Shown here piece after piece: positions 17,290-29,300 of a stretch of DNA of 64,000 bases. The translations under genes were made by a program, and so were the position numbers. Location: positions 4,360,850-4,424,849 of the forward strand of contig LNAC01000064.1 of the NCBI GenBank assembly GCA_002007465.1, written 5' to 3'. Source of the DNA: Ailurus styani (taxonomy: Eukaryota > Chordata > Mammalia > Carnivora > Ailuridae). Under the pieces are notes generated by a model, which was given only the letters and a program-made list of their open reading frames with translations, was not told where the DNA came from and searched no databases. The stretch's first letter is position 1, and every line of letters starts with the position of its first letter.

Positions 17290-20200
17290 GATTCTACAGA
17301 AACCAAAACCTAGACACATAGCCAAACTCAGCTGCAAGGGAGGCTGGGAAATGAAGTCTTTATTCTGGGTGGCTGTATGGCTCGAGAAAATGCAGGCTTT
17401 TATTACGAAAGAAGGAGAGAATGGATATTGGGCAATGCCCAAAAGTCTTTGCCACAGGATGTCTAGGCCTGGTATTTGATTACATATGTTATCTTCTACG
17501 TGTTGGTACCCTAAATATTGTCATGGTTCTGAACAGGGTTCCCTATCCCCTTTGCTGCTTTTCTGGTTTTAAGCACTATATGACGTGGCAGGATTCTGTT
17601 TTGGAACAACTCAGCATGTTGTCCCTACTTACTTCCTGAATGGTGGCTATTGGTGTGTGACTTTCTGCTCAGAGTGAGGAGGCGTGAACAAAGACGGTGG
17701 GAGACACAAGGTGTCAGGACTTGTCTGCAGATGGCCTTGTTGTGGGTTGTGATGAATACCACTAGGACCCCACGGCAGCGTTCCTTTGTGGGACCTCTCT
17801 CCCTGGTAGACTTTACTTCTGAGCCTTACCCTGTGGTGATGCTTATAGGCTTGGGTCTCCCCTCCAAGCCTAGGAGAATACTTATCAACACACACGACCC
17901 TCCAGGTATAGAGGGAAGGGAGCGGGAAGGGCCTGTGGATCCCCAGTCTGACCTGGGGTCCCCCTTCAGGATGCTGCTTGACTTGGGGCAAGTCTGAGCA
18001 TGGATGGAGGTTACATGCAGAGCATTAACGCCAGTGTGTGGGGAGATGGATTCTTTCTCTGCAGAAACATCTGGAGTGACACCGAGGACATACTTATACA
18101 CATTTACACGAGCCTCAGGGGGTTCCCATGCCTGAGAGAACTGGCTGGATAGTTCCTATTACACATTTATTTCCTTAAAGGAGGTATTTTATATTCTACC
18201 CTGTAATTCTATTCCTTGGCTCCCCACCCTGCTAAAAAGGAAAAGAACATACAGTCCAAACAATTTTTAAAACCAAGGTTTTTTTTTTTCCCTCCAAAGA
18301 GTAAATGTGCCCAATTCGTGCAGCTTTTACACACATCTGTAAGCTATGTCTTGTTTATACCAGCCCTTGCAATATTTTAAAAATAAAGTATAATGTTTTT
18401 CGGTCTGTATACAATAGCATTTTCTTTTATCAACCCCCCACATACAAATGTATTTACCCCTTTTTAGGGTGTAATTACATGTCTAAATAGTATGTACACA
18501 ATTGATGTATAGGAAGGACATGTATGTTTTACAGCAAACATACCAAAAGGATGTAAGAGACTCGTGTTGATTCTTTACAATACAGTTACTAATAACCTGC
18601 AGATTTGGAAAAGGCCACCTAAGTCGGTTTGACCCTATTCTATCTATGTGCTGGGGTTAGAGGATTTAGGACCATGGGATGAGAAATTGTTTTAGAGACA
18701 ACATCATTTTACCCATGGGGTCCCAGAGGCCCAGGAGGAAAGATATTTGCTCCAGCTAGCTGACTTTTCCATGGCCCAGAGCTGGAACTCCTGGTTTCAG
18801 AAGGGGCTTCTTTCTTTTTTACCTCATAGTCTCATCTAGGTTGGAGATGCAATTTTCCTCCAGGGAAAAAATGTTGACTTGAGCCCAGCAGCCTGCTGTG
18901 CCACATCAGGAGTCTCTTGAGTTCCCGGGGACTCCAGCCTCAGCCAGCCCCCAGACTTAGCTGTTCCAAGGGTGGTTGGAGGACTGGCAGCTGGGGGCTG
19001 GTTAGACATGCAGCCTGACCCACTGAATGAGAATTTTAGCAAGATCCCTAAGTGATTTCCCTGCAGATTAAGTTTGGGAAGAATTGCTCCGTTAACTGTC
19101 TCTACTGCCAGATTGTCCTTAAAGACCTGTTTGATCATTTTCCTCTGATCCTTGAGGAACCAATAACGACTTCCTATCTGCTTATCTATTTCTATGGCAA
19201 ATGTCTCAAAGGTCCAGTCTTGTATAGTTTTCCTGGTCATACACTAGACTTTCTGTATAGTTGGATCTGAGAATCTAGATATTTAAAGATCTTTCCAGGT
19301 GACTAGCCTTCATGGGTCCTTAAATTGGCTGTTTGAGAATGATTGATCCGAAATGTTGCTTTAGAATAACTTAGAATAGGAAAACCTTGGAAACCGGCAA
19401 GCACTTATCCATGCTACCTTATTTTTCTTAGAAGTCAAATCATAAAAACTGTTTTCATTCTGACTGTATTTTCTCTTCTTTCCCTTTCACTGATTTCTCA
19501 TTTACTCCCAACTCGAGAAGACCACTATGCCTGATTCCCAAATTTCCTTTCCCCACTTCCTTGTTAATCATTACTAATAGGAGTGAATTCTCCTGGAGGC
19601 CCATTCTGAGATCCAGTCATCGGTTGATCTGGCTGCTTTATTTGATATTCCGTGGTCCCTGGGATTGATGTGGCCCATCTGGTTTGCTAAATGCAACTCT
19701 CCCCCTAGCTCATCCTTCCATTCGAGTCCCTTCTGGAGCTGTGCTTTGGTCAAAAAGAACAACATTCTCTGAGTGAGTGAAGGCTAAGTCAATTAGGGAG
19801 CTCCAAATTTTACAGAAAAGAAAGCACTTAACCACGTTTCCCAGCTCTGAATTTAGGCTAACAGATTCCAGAAAAGGGGACTGTTGTGTATACTAGAATG
19901 TAATCTATTTCCGTGTTACTGTTTTTATTCTGAAGGCTCTTCTCTTACAAGGCAATGCTTTAGGGCAGGGCTAGTCAACAGAGTTTTTTGTATGTAGAAA
20001 AAGATTGTTACCAAACCCCGCGCCTCTCTGACTGTTCACTGATACTTCATTACAACAGTGATGTGATCTGCTGAATATCTGGGCTTACCAGTGACCACAC
20101 CAGAGGCCTGGGCATTATTTGCTCAAATGCTTTTGCCCTCCTCCTCCCCTCTCTTTTTCCCTAAGTTAAATATGTGCAAGATGGAGCAGGCTGGGGCAGG

Positions 20201-21980
20201 GTCGGGATAGGGGTGGTGATTCCGCTGAGTACAATGTGTACTTTTTCAGCATTGTGCTACTTCCATAAAGTAGACTTTATGAGCTGTATGCTTGCATTTT
20301 TGTTTTCTGGCTTATTGTTTTCTATCCTACAATTGTTCTATTAATTTGATAGTATATGGTTTCAGCCAAACATTTGTTCCAAATGCTGCCAGAGGAAGGG
20401 GAAGTTTCCAGGCAAAATCCTGCTCAGGAACCTTCTTAAGCAACCAGAACTTTGTCAACCTCCTGCACCGTCTCCTCGGGGGCCTTCAGGAGCTGAATGG
20501 GGTCAATGGTGGGACCCAGACTCAGCTCATTTCAAGATACCCAGTCTTTCTGTGACAAGGCACATCCACAGGCAATTCTGTAACTGGCTCGGCGGCAGAA
20601 ACATGGGTCAGACAGAAGCAGTGGGTTAGGAACCAGATCTGGGTGTTGAGAAATGAAGTACAAAAACGTGTGGGGTCAGCTCCTTCCTTTTTGGGCTGAG
20701 CGTTTTCCTTCAGGCAACGCACGGGGCTGATTCACCCCAGAATGACATTCACATTCCACTCAAGAAGTCTGCTTTTGTAATTCCCTGGGGATTTTCATGA
20801 GTATAGAGGTCACTGTCTCTGACAATTAAGCTTTAAAGTTAATTCCCAGGATAAATAGAGCAAATTGACACCACTTTGGTTGTAATTTTTCTTGCTTCAA
20901 ACTCTAAAAGACAACAGCGAACCAGCTGCTAGACTCGGTTCCTGGAAATTCAAGAAACATAGGCATTTTTATTTTCTACCTTTCTAAACGAGGCAGTTTA
21001 GGGCCGTCGGAAACAACAAAACCCATGTAAACATCTTAATTCTCCAATTTTGCTTGCATCTCTGAGAGGACAGAGAATCATTGTTTCCACTTTTTTTTTT
21101 TTTAAAGCTACATAAGTAGTGGTTTCTTTTTAAGCTAGAATGATAGAGAGTTGTAATCTTTTTAATTCAGACCTTGCAGCAGAAAAGCCGGGCTTACTTG
21201 TGAGCTGTATTATTCAGTTACACACTCTGCACTGAACAGGGAAAGTAAATAACCGAACACATACTTTATAATTACACGCAGGGGGAATTTAGAACCGCAG
21301 TGGCGGGAGTGGAGTTGGGGGGCCTGGGCCGACAGCTGCAGTTCCTGGCTTCTCTCTCACACGCTGAGGGCACAGGAGAGAGAACAGGGACCTGGAGGTC
21401 CCAGCAGGAACCCCAGCAGTGAGGGGGAGCTGAGGTGCACTGGGCAGAAAAATGAGGGATCTGTCACTCTGGGCCTCAGCTAGCAGGAAAATAATTAGGA
21501 TTTATAGAATAAAATGTGAGCCGACGCAGGAACTCTAGAGATTTACTCTACCATTTCCTAGACAGTGTTCAGGACACCTCAAGATTTTAATAATTTTGCT
21601 GAGGACAAAAGATTCCATTGTCACGTGTGCTTGAGACAAGTTGTACACTGGATCTTGTAGGGGAGAATCAAAACTCACGTTAGCATAGCCAGAGCTCTGA
21701 ACATCCGTGCTTCAGTTAAACACATCTGTCTAGTCCGGCCTTCCCCACCTCTACTCGATTTCTAAAATTCATTTCAGCTACAAAGTTCTACAGGTTCCTG
21801 CTGAGCAAGCATTTTCTACTTTTCAAGATAGCTCATTTGATGACAGGGGAAATGGTGATAATTAATTCCGACTTTAAAACTCGGATTATAACACGCTCAA
21901 CATGTATAGGGATTTGATTATTCTCATTGTCTATGCAAACTAAGGCTGGTACAATTTAACTGTACCAATCTGATCTTTTA
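17290..21980. other. SINE-free unique stretch
   Basis: About 4.7 kb without clear transposons. Segment 20880-21310 keeps several CpGs and has a forkhead-like CATGTAAACA and a SOX-like CATTGTTTCC, so it is a candidate enhancer. A minus-strand open frame at 18998-19240 is protein-like in composition but unrecognised. No exon with convincing splice sites was found. Confidence 0.45.
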
Positions 21981-21984
21981 ACCG

Positions 21985-22050
21985 CAGTGCTGTTGCTCAT
22001 GAACTGTGTGACCCGGGGTATTCACTTCACCTCAGTCTCTTCAGTTCTGA
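21985..22050 (+). mobile_element. short MIR fragment
   Basis: The segment CATGAACTGTGTGACCCGGG followed by ACCTCAGTCTCTTCAGTTCT matches the central MIR core. Edges are uncertain. Confidence 0.4.
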
Positions 22051-22909
22051 TGTTTGAATTAAAAATCTTTTCTGGCTCTACCACTCATCCGTGTGCAGGA
22101 ATTAGAGATTCCTTTCTAATAGTTCATCCAGTTATTAAACCCTCCCCACTCATTCCACTACAGAATCTGTTAATTAGAAAAGTAATACCAATTATTGAAA
22201 AATCGTTGGAAAACCAAGAAAAGAAAAAAAGAATGGTTTGGTTAACGAGTACTTACATCGTGCCAGACACTGTTCGAAGAGCTTCACTTGTGTTATTAGC
22301 TCAAGGCCAAACCACACCACACCGCACTGCTCGGTAAGCGCAGGAATTGACAAAGGCCACTTTTAACTAGTCAGAAGTGGAAAAACATTAACTCTATCTA
22401 GCTATTCCTGAGGGACCAACCAAGCAACCAACCAACCAAGCCCTCATTCCCCCAATCTTTAAAAAGGTGTATTTCAAAGCACGCACATTGCAATTATCTT
22501 GCTCTTCACAACTTCGAACATTGTCAGTGTGTGTGTGTGTTCAACTAGGATTCTACAGGTTATCTGCAGTGTGCTATAAACCCAGGCATCGATAAGGCAG
22601 ATCAAACATTCTCTCCTAGTGAGGTGATAGCCCTACATTGCTTTATCTCTAGATTTCTTGCCAGAGGCTAGTGGACCGTGTCTGCAGAGGGACAGTCAGT
22701 ATGTTCCAGACCATGACTGAGTAGGGAGCAGGGCACACTGGTAATGTTAGGACAACTGGAGGTGTGTACTTGCCACAGCAATTGCATGCATGTCACAGGA
22801 TGCCAACCTCTTCTTAACATTCTGACTGATTTTTTCGGCTCTGACCATCCCCAATTCTCCCCCCCACCCTGTGCACACGGAAGTACCCTACAGACAGGCC
22901 CCTATTAGT

Positions 22910-23545
22910 CGGAGCTTTTATTTGCCAAGGACAAAACTCCAAGTCTGACTAGTGTAAGCCAGTTTACTGACTCACGTAACTGACAAGTCCATGGGTTCAG
23001 GCACAGCTGAATCCAGGAACTCAGGCCATATTATAAAGGTCTCTCTCTCTCTCGTTCCCTTTCCTTTTCACAATATATGGCTTCATGCTCCTCTCCTGCA
23101 GACAACTCCCACCCCGAGGCCAGCAGAGATGGTGGTTTGTATCCAGTTTACATAATCCCAGAGGAAGCAAGTATATCTCTCCTTGCACATCCATAGCCCA
23201 AGCCTTGGAACAGAATTGCCTAGTTATACAGTCTATCTCTACCACCTAGCTGTCTGATCTTAGACAAATTACTCTATCTTAGCTTCAGTTCCTTTATCTG
23301 TAAAGGGAAGATAATAATAGCATTACCTTATTGAATTGATAGGAGGATGAAGCAAGATAATGCATCTGTAGCTTTTAGAGCAGTTCCTGGCACTTGATAA
23401 GCACTCAGTAAATGCTGGTAGTAGGAGAGGAATAGAAGATTTGGCTGGGCTTTTGCATACGCCTATCTATAGATAAATCACTGTGGGAGGTGGGGTGAAG
23501 TAATCTGATTGGCCAGACTTGAGTCATATTTCCACCTTTGTGCAC
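22910..23545. mobile_element. ancient interspersed repeat interrupted by MIR
   Basis: Two parts (22910-23240 and about 23460-23545) look like one old mammalian repeat family, with motifs such as TTTACTGACTCACGTAACTG and TCTGATTGGCCAGACTTGAG, separated by a MIR. A related, more diverged copy may lie at 46945-47290. I do not assign the family name. Confidence 0.45.
23245..23418 (+). mobile_element. MIR SINE
   Basis: Clear MIR order: CTGTCTGATCTTAGACAAAT, TCAGTTCCTTTATCTGTAAA, GATAATAATAGCATTACC, and the end block GTTCCTGGCACTTGATAAGC then CTCAGTAAATGCTGG. Confidence 0.85.
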
Positions 23546-23559
23546 TGGGACAGCAATAT

Positions 23560-25510
23560 CCAAATCAGAGTTAATCATAGAGACATCATTCCTAAAGGAA
23601 GGGCTGTTGGGCACACAAAGAACATATGTCACCACAGGGCCAACACCTGCTACGTTCCTCAGCAGGAAAGGAAAGAGACAGGTACCTTCAGCCCTGCTCT
23701 CTACTATGATCTGGAATGAAGTTGGATTGCCAGCACAATCTTGCATTCAGAGGCTGAGCCCGGGATTCAGGGAGCCCTGTGTCATCTTTCTCACTCTCTC
23801 AGGACTGGGCCCATCTGGATGCTTCGATTCCAGCTCGATAGCGCCTTGGTGACCCAGCCTCCAACACCTGACCCTATATATAACTGGGACACACTGTGAA
23901 CTCTGTTTTGCTTGGCCGTGGCCTTTATACAGCCTGGTCTGGATTCTCGTCCCATGACCCTGTGGTTCTAACAGACACCCACGCTACTACCCACTGCTGC
24001 TGCCGCAAACCTCTCAGGATCTTATCCTGCCTACTTGTTGGGACCAGCTGATACTGACCACACCTAAGCTGTATAGGAAGATATTGTGCCTAAGGTGACC
24101 CGGGGTCACTTTTCTCATGGCGTCTCCTCTGCTCTACCCTAACTTCCTTTTGTGTTGCCCCATATCACAACGTCTGTTGGTCCCATTTTAACAAGATGGG
24201 CTCTGCACTGTTTCTCAAAAGCCTTGCTCTTATGACTGTGTTTGTATGCTGTCTTCTTTGCTGGTCATTCTCTCAGGGCTCTGGCTCTTATCCAAAAACT
24301 TCTTCCCATGTCCCCATCCATATTACCAGCTAATGTAATTTTTATTTTTTTCTTGAAGTGTGCATTATTTTTAATGTCTTAGCCCAGGACACTAATATGG
24401 ACACAGCATGAGGTGCGATAACCCTGAGTCTCCTCCATAAATGGCATCTTGAGCGGGGTGGAAAGTTCCGGATACTCTCTATATGTAATAGCCAGTTCTG
24501 TAGCTGGCTCATAAATTATGTTTCCATGTCAATGAGTAGGTATTTATTTTACAATTAATGACTCCTCAAATACAAGAACTTCTAAAGAGCAGATAAAAGC
24601 AGCTGCAAATGTGATCTCGGCATAAATATCAGGAAAGGAAACACAAGCAGCCCGCAGAGTTCCAGCTGCTCTCCCCCCAACCCCATGCTTATCAGCGTTC
24701 TTATGGTCAGGCATATTTTGAAGTTGGAAGGCACTTTTCCAACAGCTCTTGCCCTTATACAAGGTTCTTGAAATATTGCAGACATTCTGGTTCCTATCAA
24801 AATAGTAGTCACTGTCACCAAAATTATTCATTTCCTCCCCAGCCTCTGTTCTCTCTCTGCCCCCTCTTTGGCATCTGTGTCTTCCATCCTGATGCTCCAG
24901 ATGACAAATCCTAATTATGGGGAGGCAGTGACAACACATACTTTAATACGAGCTGAGTGGAGCCAAGGTTAGCCTGTGATTTATGTGATCATTCTACTCA
25001 CTGGGGCACGCAAGGCTGTCTTAATCCCATACCTTTATCCTTGCCTCCTCCGAACCAGCCACATTTCCATCTTATTGTTGCAGCTGCAGCGAGTTCCTTG
25101 AAACTAAACTGCAGTTTTCCAGAGATGGTAATTCCATCTTCCTGAGCTGATTCAAAGATTAAACAGAGTGCTTTAGAGCTCACATTCTCAGCAAGCAGCA
25201 AGGACAATCAAAAAGTGGTGTCTGTGCCAACAACAATACAAATTTCAGATGGAAAGAGAGACTGAAAAAAATTAAAATTACAGGCGTTTGAATGAGTTTA
25301 GATGTTTGACATGGAGCTGCCTTCTCTACCATAAAGTGCTAAGAGTCGGGTTTTTTGGGTCTTTTGGTCACTGTTTCCTAAAAACCCTGGTTGCTCAGAT
25401 AAACGCCGTGAGTGAAATATACAGTACAGAAAACTGTTTCCTTTCCAGTTCTCCTGCCAGTCTGTTCTATGGCCTGGAAAGAGCTAATGAATTTTTTTGT
25501 AGAAGATTCA
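23560..25510. other. unique stretch with small putative conserved segment
   Basis: No transposon is obvious. The segment 24540-25280 is repeat-free and of mixed composition, with an E-box-rich TTGCAGCTGCAGCGAG. It could be a conserved noncoding element. I found no exon. Confidence 0.4.
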
Positions 25511-25530
25511 TGTATCTCTCTTTAAATTTT

Positions 25531-25749
25531 TTTTCTTTTCTTTTTTTTTTTTTTTAAGTTTTATTTATTTATTTTAGAGAGAGAGAGCGTGGGGGAGGGC
25601 AGGGGCAGTGGGGGAGAGAGAGTCAGTCCCAAGCAGACTCTGCAGAATGTGAAGCCGGACACGAGGCTCAATCTCACAACCCTGAGATCATGACCCTGAG
25701 ACCACAACCTGATCTGAAACACTTAACTGACTTCACCACCCAGGTGATG
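25531..25749 (-). mobile_element. CAN-SINE, old diverged copy
   Basis: Minus-strand copy with poly-T tail, GA-rich tract, and degraded head (GACTTCACCACCCAGG). Duplication TCTCTCTTTAAATTTT at 25515-25530 and 25750-25765 (exact 16 bp). Confidence 0.88.
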
Positions 25750-26190
25750 TCTCTCTTTAAATTTTCAGTGAGTGTCTTTTTATACCTTGGGATACTACAA
25801 GTCTGATTCCTTATTTTGAAATTTTTAATTGAAATCTAAATGACTATTAACCCTAAGGCTACCAGGAAAACTGGGATTACTGAACCCCAAACTGGATGCC
25901 AACTTTGTCTTGGGGTTTGCCAGGAGAGCTCTGGCAGCCTGATGCATAGAGAGAGGGGGCAGTCAGAATCTGGCGATGACTTTGGAGAGCACGCACTCTG
26001 CTCAGGCAGCCTGGCCTTCTCGTAGCTACCCTGGAAAGGGTTTGGATTTTGGCCACACTATTCTCATCACAGGACAACCTTCCACTGGGAATCTATCTTT
26101 GAATAATTAGTATGAGTAGTTTTTCTCCTGATCTCCTCTCTTGTCCCTTCCCACCATATCAGAATCAGAGGATTTTGTCCTCTTCCTCCC

Positions 26191-26383
26191 TTTTTTTTTT
26201 TTCTTTTTTAAGAGGGAGAGAGAGAGAATGAGAATGGCTGCAGGGAGGGGAGGAGAGGGGCAGAGGGGAGGGAGAGAAAGAATCCTAAGCAGGCTCCCCG
26301 CTGGATCCCATAACCCTGAGATCATGACCTGAGCCAAAAATCAAGAGGCAGGCACTTAACCGACTGAGCCCCCCAGACACACC
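26191..26383 (-). mobile_element. CAN-SINE
   Basis: Minus-strand copy: poly-T, AGAGGGAGAGAGAGAGAATG, CTGAGATCATGACCTGAGCC, head CGACTGAGCCCCCCAGAC. The flanks GTCCTCTTCCTCC and GTCTTCTTCCTTC form an imperfect target duplication. Confidence 0.88.
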
Positions 26384-26399
26384 GTCTTCTTCCTTCTAA

Positions 26400-29300
26400 T
26401 TGGCGTACTACTTCCTGTATCACACACCAGCAACAATTGCGATGCATTTTAAGGCTGCAGGGCCCATCCTTGGGGGGGAAATTGTCCCTGATTCCACTCA
26501 CCTATGGAAAGAGAAAGCTGGGAACTCTCACAGCCTCTCATTGTATCCACTGCTTTCAGCAGACCTGACTTCCACTTCTGACTTTCCCTCTTCTCAGTTG
26601 TTCGACCTTGAGCCAGTGAATTAGACTCTTTGTCCCTCAGTTTGGGCTTGCGTACGGACTATTGCCTATGCAGTATGTTTTAAAGTTCTTATTCCCAAAT
26701 ATAAACCCTACCTCCACACCCCACATTCAGTCTATAACGATGCATCCCTTTGTTTGCACCCTTTGTCATAGTCCTTTTTTTTTTTAACTAAAAAAATCCT
26801 GGACAGAAATAATCCGTCGGTCACTTAATAGGTTGATGCCCAATGGAAATAGTGGCTTTGTTAGCATCCTGGGCCTTTAAAAGAGGGAAAAATACCCATA
26901 AAAGAGAAGCAAGGATCCCCAAAAAATAAACCGTACAGACTTCACAACTCTTCCCAGCGCTGCCTGCTTACACAACCTTGTCATCTCTTTTTCCTGTGTA
27001 CGTAAAGTCTTTATATAACCAGTTAGGGTAAGCAGAAATTCAATTTAGCAGAGAAACAGAAGCAGATAATGTTTGTTTATTGACGAGGGAAGCAACCAGC
27101 CTTTGCTCACAAATTTCTTAAACAGACAAGCGTTTTCCCTGCTGTCCAAAGTGCAGTTGGAAGAAACAAGAGGTGGGAGGCCTGCCCCTTCCTGGGCACC
27201 CTCTTGGAGGTTTTCAGGGGCAGCAATGGCATCCTTGTGTTCATGCTTCCTTATTTCCCTGACATGAACTCTCTAGGTCCTCAAACCTCCACGAGCCCCC
27301 TTAGAAAGGCCTAACTCTTTCAGGGAACCATGGACAGCTTTAGTGCTGGTGTTCTCCTTTTTTCTTACCTTATGAATCTAAACAACTTCTAAAGGAAAAG
27401 AAAAAAAGAATTGGGTAGCTGGGCATAAAACCATTGACATGCCTCCAAATTCTCTCCCGTCTCTGTCAACATACGCACATGTGTTTTTCCAGAGCGGTGA
27501 TCTGTGTGTACACAGAGTTTTATGTTCTGCTTTTTTCACTTTAATCCACGTATCCATTTCTACATCTTGGCTGCTTTTCCAGACTTAAGAGTTTTAATGG
27601 CTATAGAGTAGTCCATCTCGTTCTTCAACCTCGGGCTGCACAACCATTCATCCTCATTCCGTGAGACTCAGGGTAGTTTCAACCCAGAGAGGATCCATTT
27701 TGAGGAAATGTCCCTGGGGTTCCTCAGGCAGGTCGTGCTGGGCTATGGGCTTGTTTGTTGATTTTTATGATTTGTTCTGTCATAGTTCTTATTTTGTTGG
27801 CATGCGGGTGTTATTTCTGGATGTGGTGGCTTAAAAAAAAAATCTATATTCATCTTCGCCGGCTATCAGTGCATTTGTTCTGAAATGTAATCGAGGCCCA
27901 CTCTAAAAAACCAACAAATGCTGTCACCTGTTGATGGAAAATTTATTACACTTGTTTTACTTGGGGCCTGCTAGAGAACAGCATGAAAGGAAAAGAGAAA
28001 TTTTATTATAATCCCCACAACTGAATCCCCAGACTTATTAACATAATATTTGCATTTTTTCTGTTCCTTTTGTTATTTTAGAACTTCTTCTAACATGGGT
28101 CATTGGTAGTCAACTAGTATAAATTTTGATTCATTACAATTTGCAATAGATATATTTAAAACCTTTCCATTTGATCAAGGCTCCACATTTTTTTTTAATT
28201 AGAAGCTCCAAACATCAAACATTTTGAAAGCCCATGGATAGTACATATCCTAGTGCTCTAAATGAAATGATGTTAGCCAATAGCCAGGGTTTGTCAATCC
28301 TCACTGGGACCAATTGTAGCTAATTTCAAAGAAGAAAAATAGTTTCCATATTTTATAGGAAATTTTCCATTAATAAACACTATAAGGGAATGTTATTTTT
28401 CTTCAGGCTTTAAAAACAAACGAGTACATACACATTTAGAAAATAAGCAAACATGCACTTTGATAAACCATAATTTATATAAATCAGAGAGCAAGATCCA
28501 AGAAGTATAACAGTTTGTAACTAAAACCTTATAAATAAGTTTTAAAATACTCAGCTAAATAATGAATTCTAACAACAGCTCTCATTCAGCAACCAGCATT
28601 GCTTAGTTTACAGTAGAAGCTCAACAAATGAATTCTGCAATCACTTTTTATTCTTTTCTTCATTCATTCACTCATTATTGAGCACTGTACTATGTGCTTG
28701 GTAATAACAAATTGAATAGAACAGTCTCTGTCCTAGCTATCTCAGGTGGAGGTCAGAGAAGTTACCAGTTATCAAGTATTTGAATGTAGGTGATAGAAAA
28801 CAACATGAGACTAACCTGTGGCTCAAACAGTGTAAGTGTTCATATTATCTAACTTAACAAGAAGGTTAGAGGCAGGTGGTTCCAGGGATGATTCCGTGAC
28901 TCAGCAAAGCCCAGGGCCCCGGTTATTCTTGTGTTTCTGTTCAATAATCCTTAGATGTTGCATTTTCCTCCCCATGCTTGTCACTACTGGTTGCAAGATG
29001 ACTGTCAGTCTACATGCAGAGCAAAAGGAAGAGAGAAAGAGCAACACCAGCACCGTCTCTTCTTTTGTCTTTCTTCTTTTAAATCAGGAAGCAAAATCCG
29101 TCCCAGAAGCACCTCCGCGGAGTCCCTCTTATGCCTTATGGGCTGGACCCAAAGCCGCGAGGGAGACTTTCCAACCTCCATAGTGGGAGAGAGAAAGAGA
29201 GAAAGAGGCAGGGAGTGACTTCTGCATACCCAGCTAACAATGTCTGTCAACAAGGAACCAAGCAGAATGAAACGCCTCCAGGCCCTCCTGGGTGGTGGCA

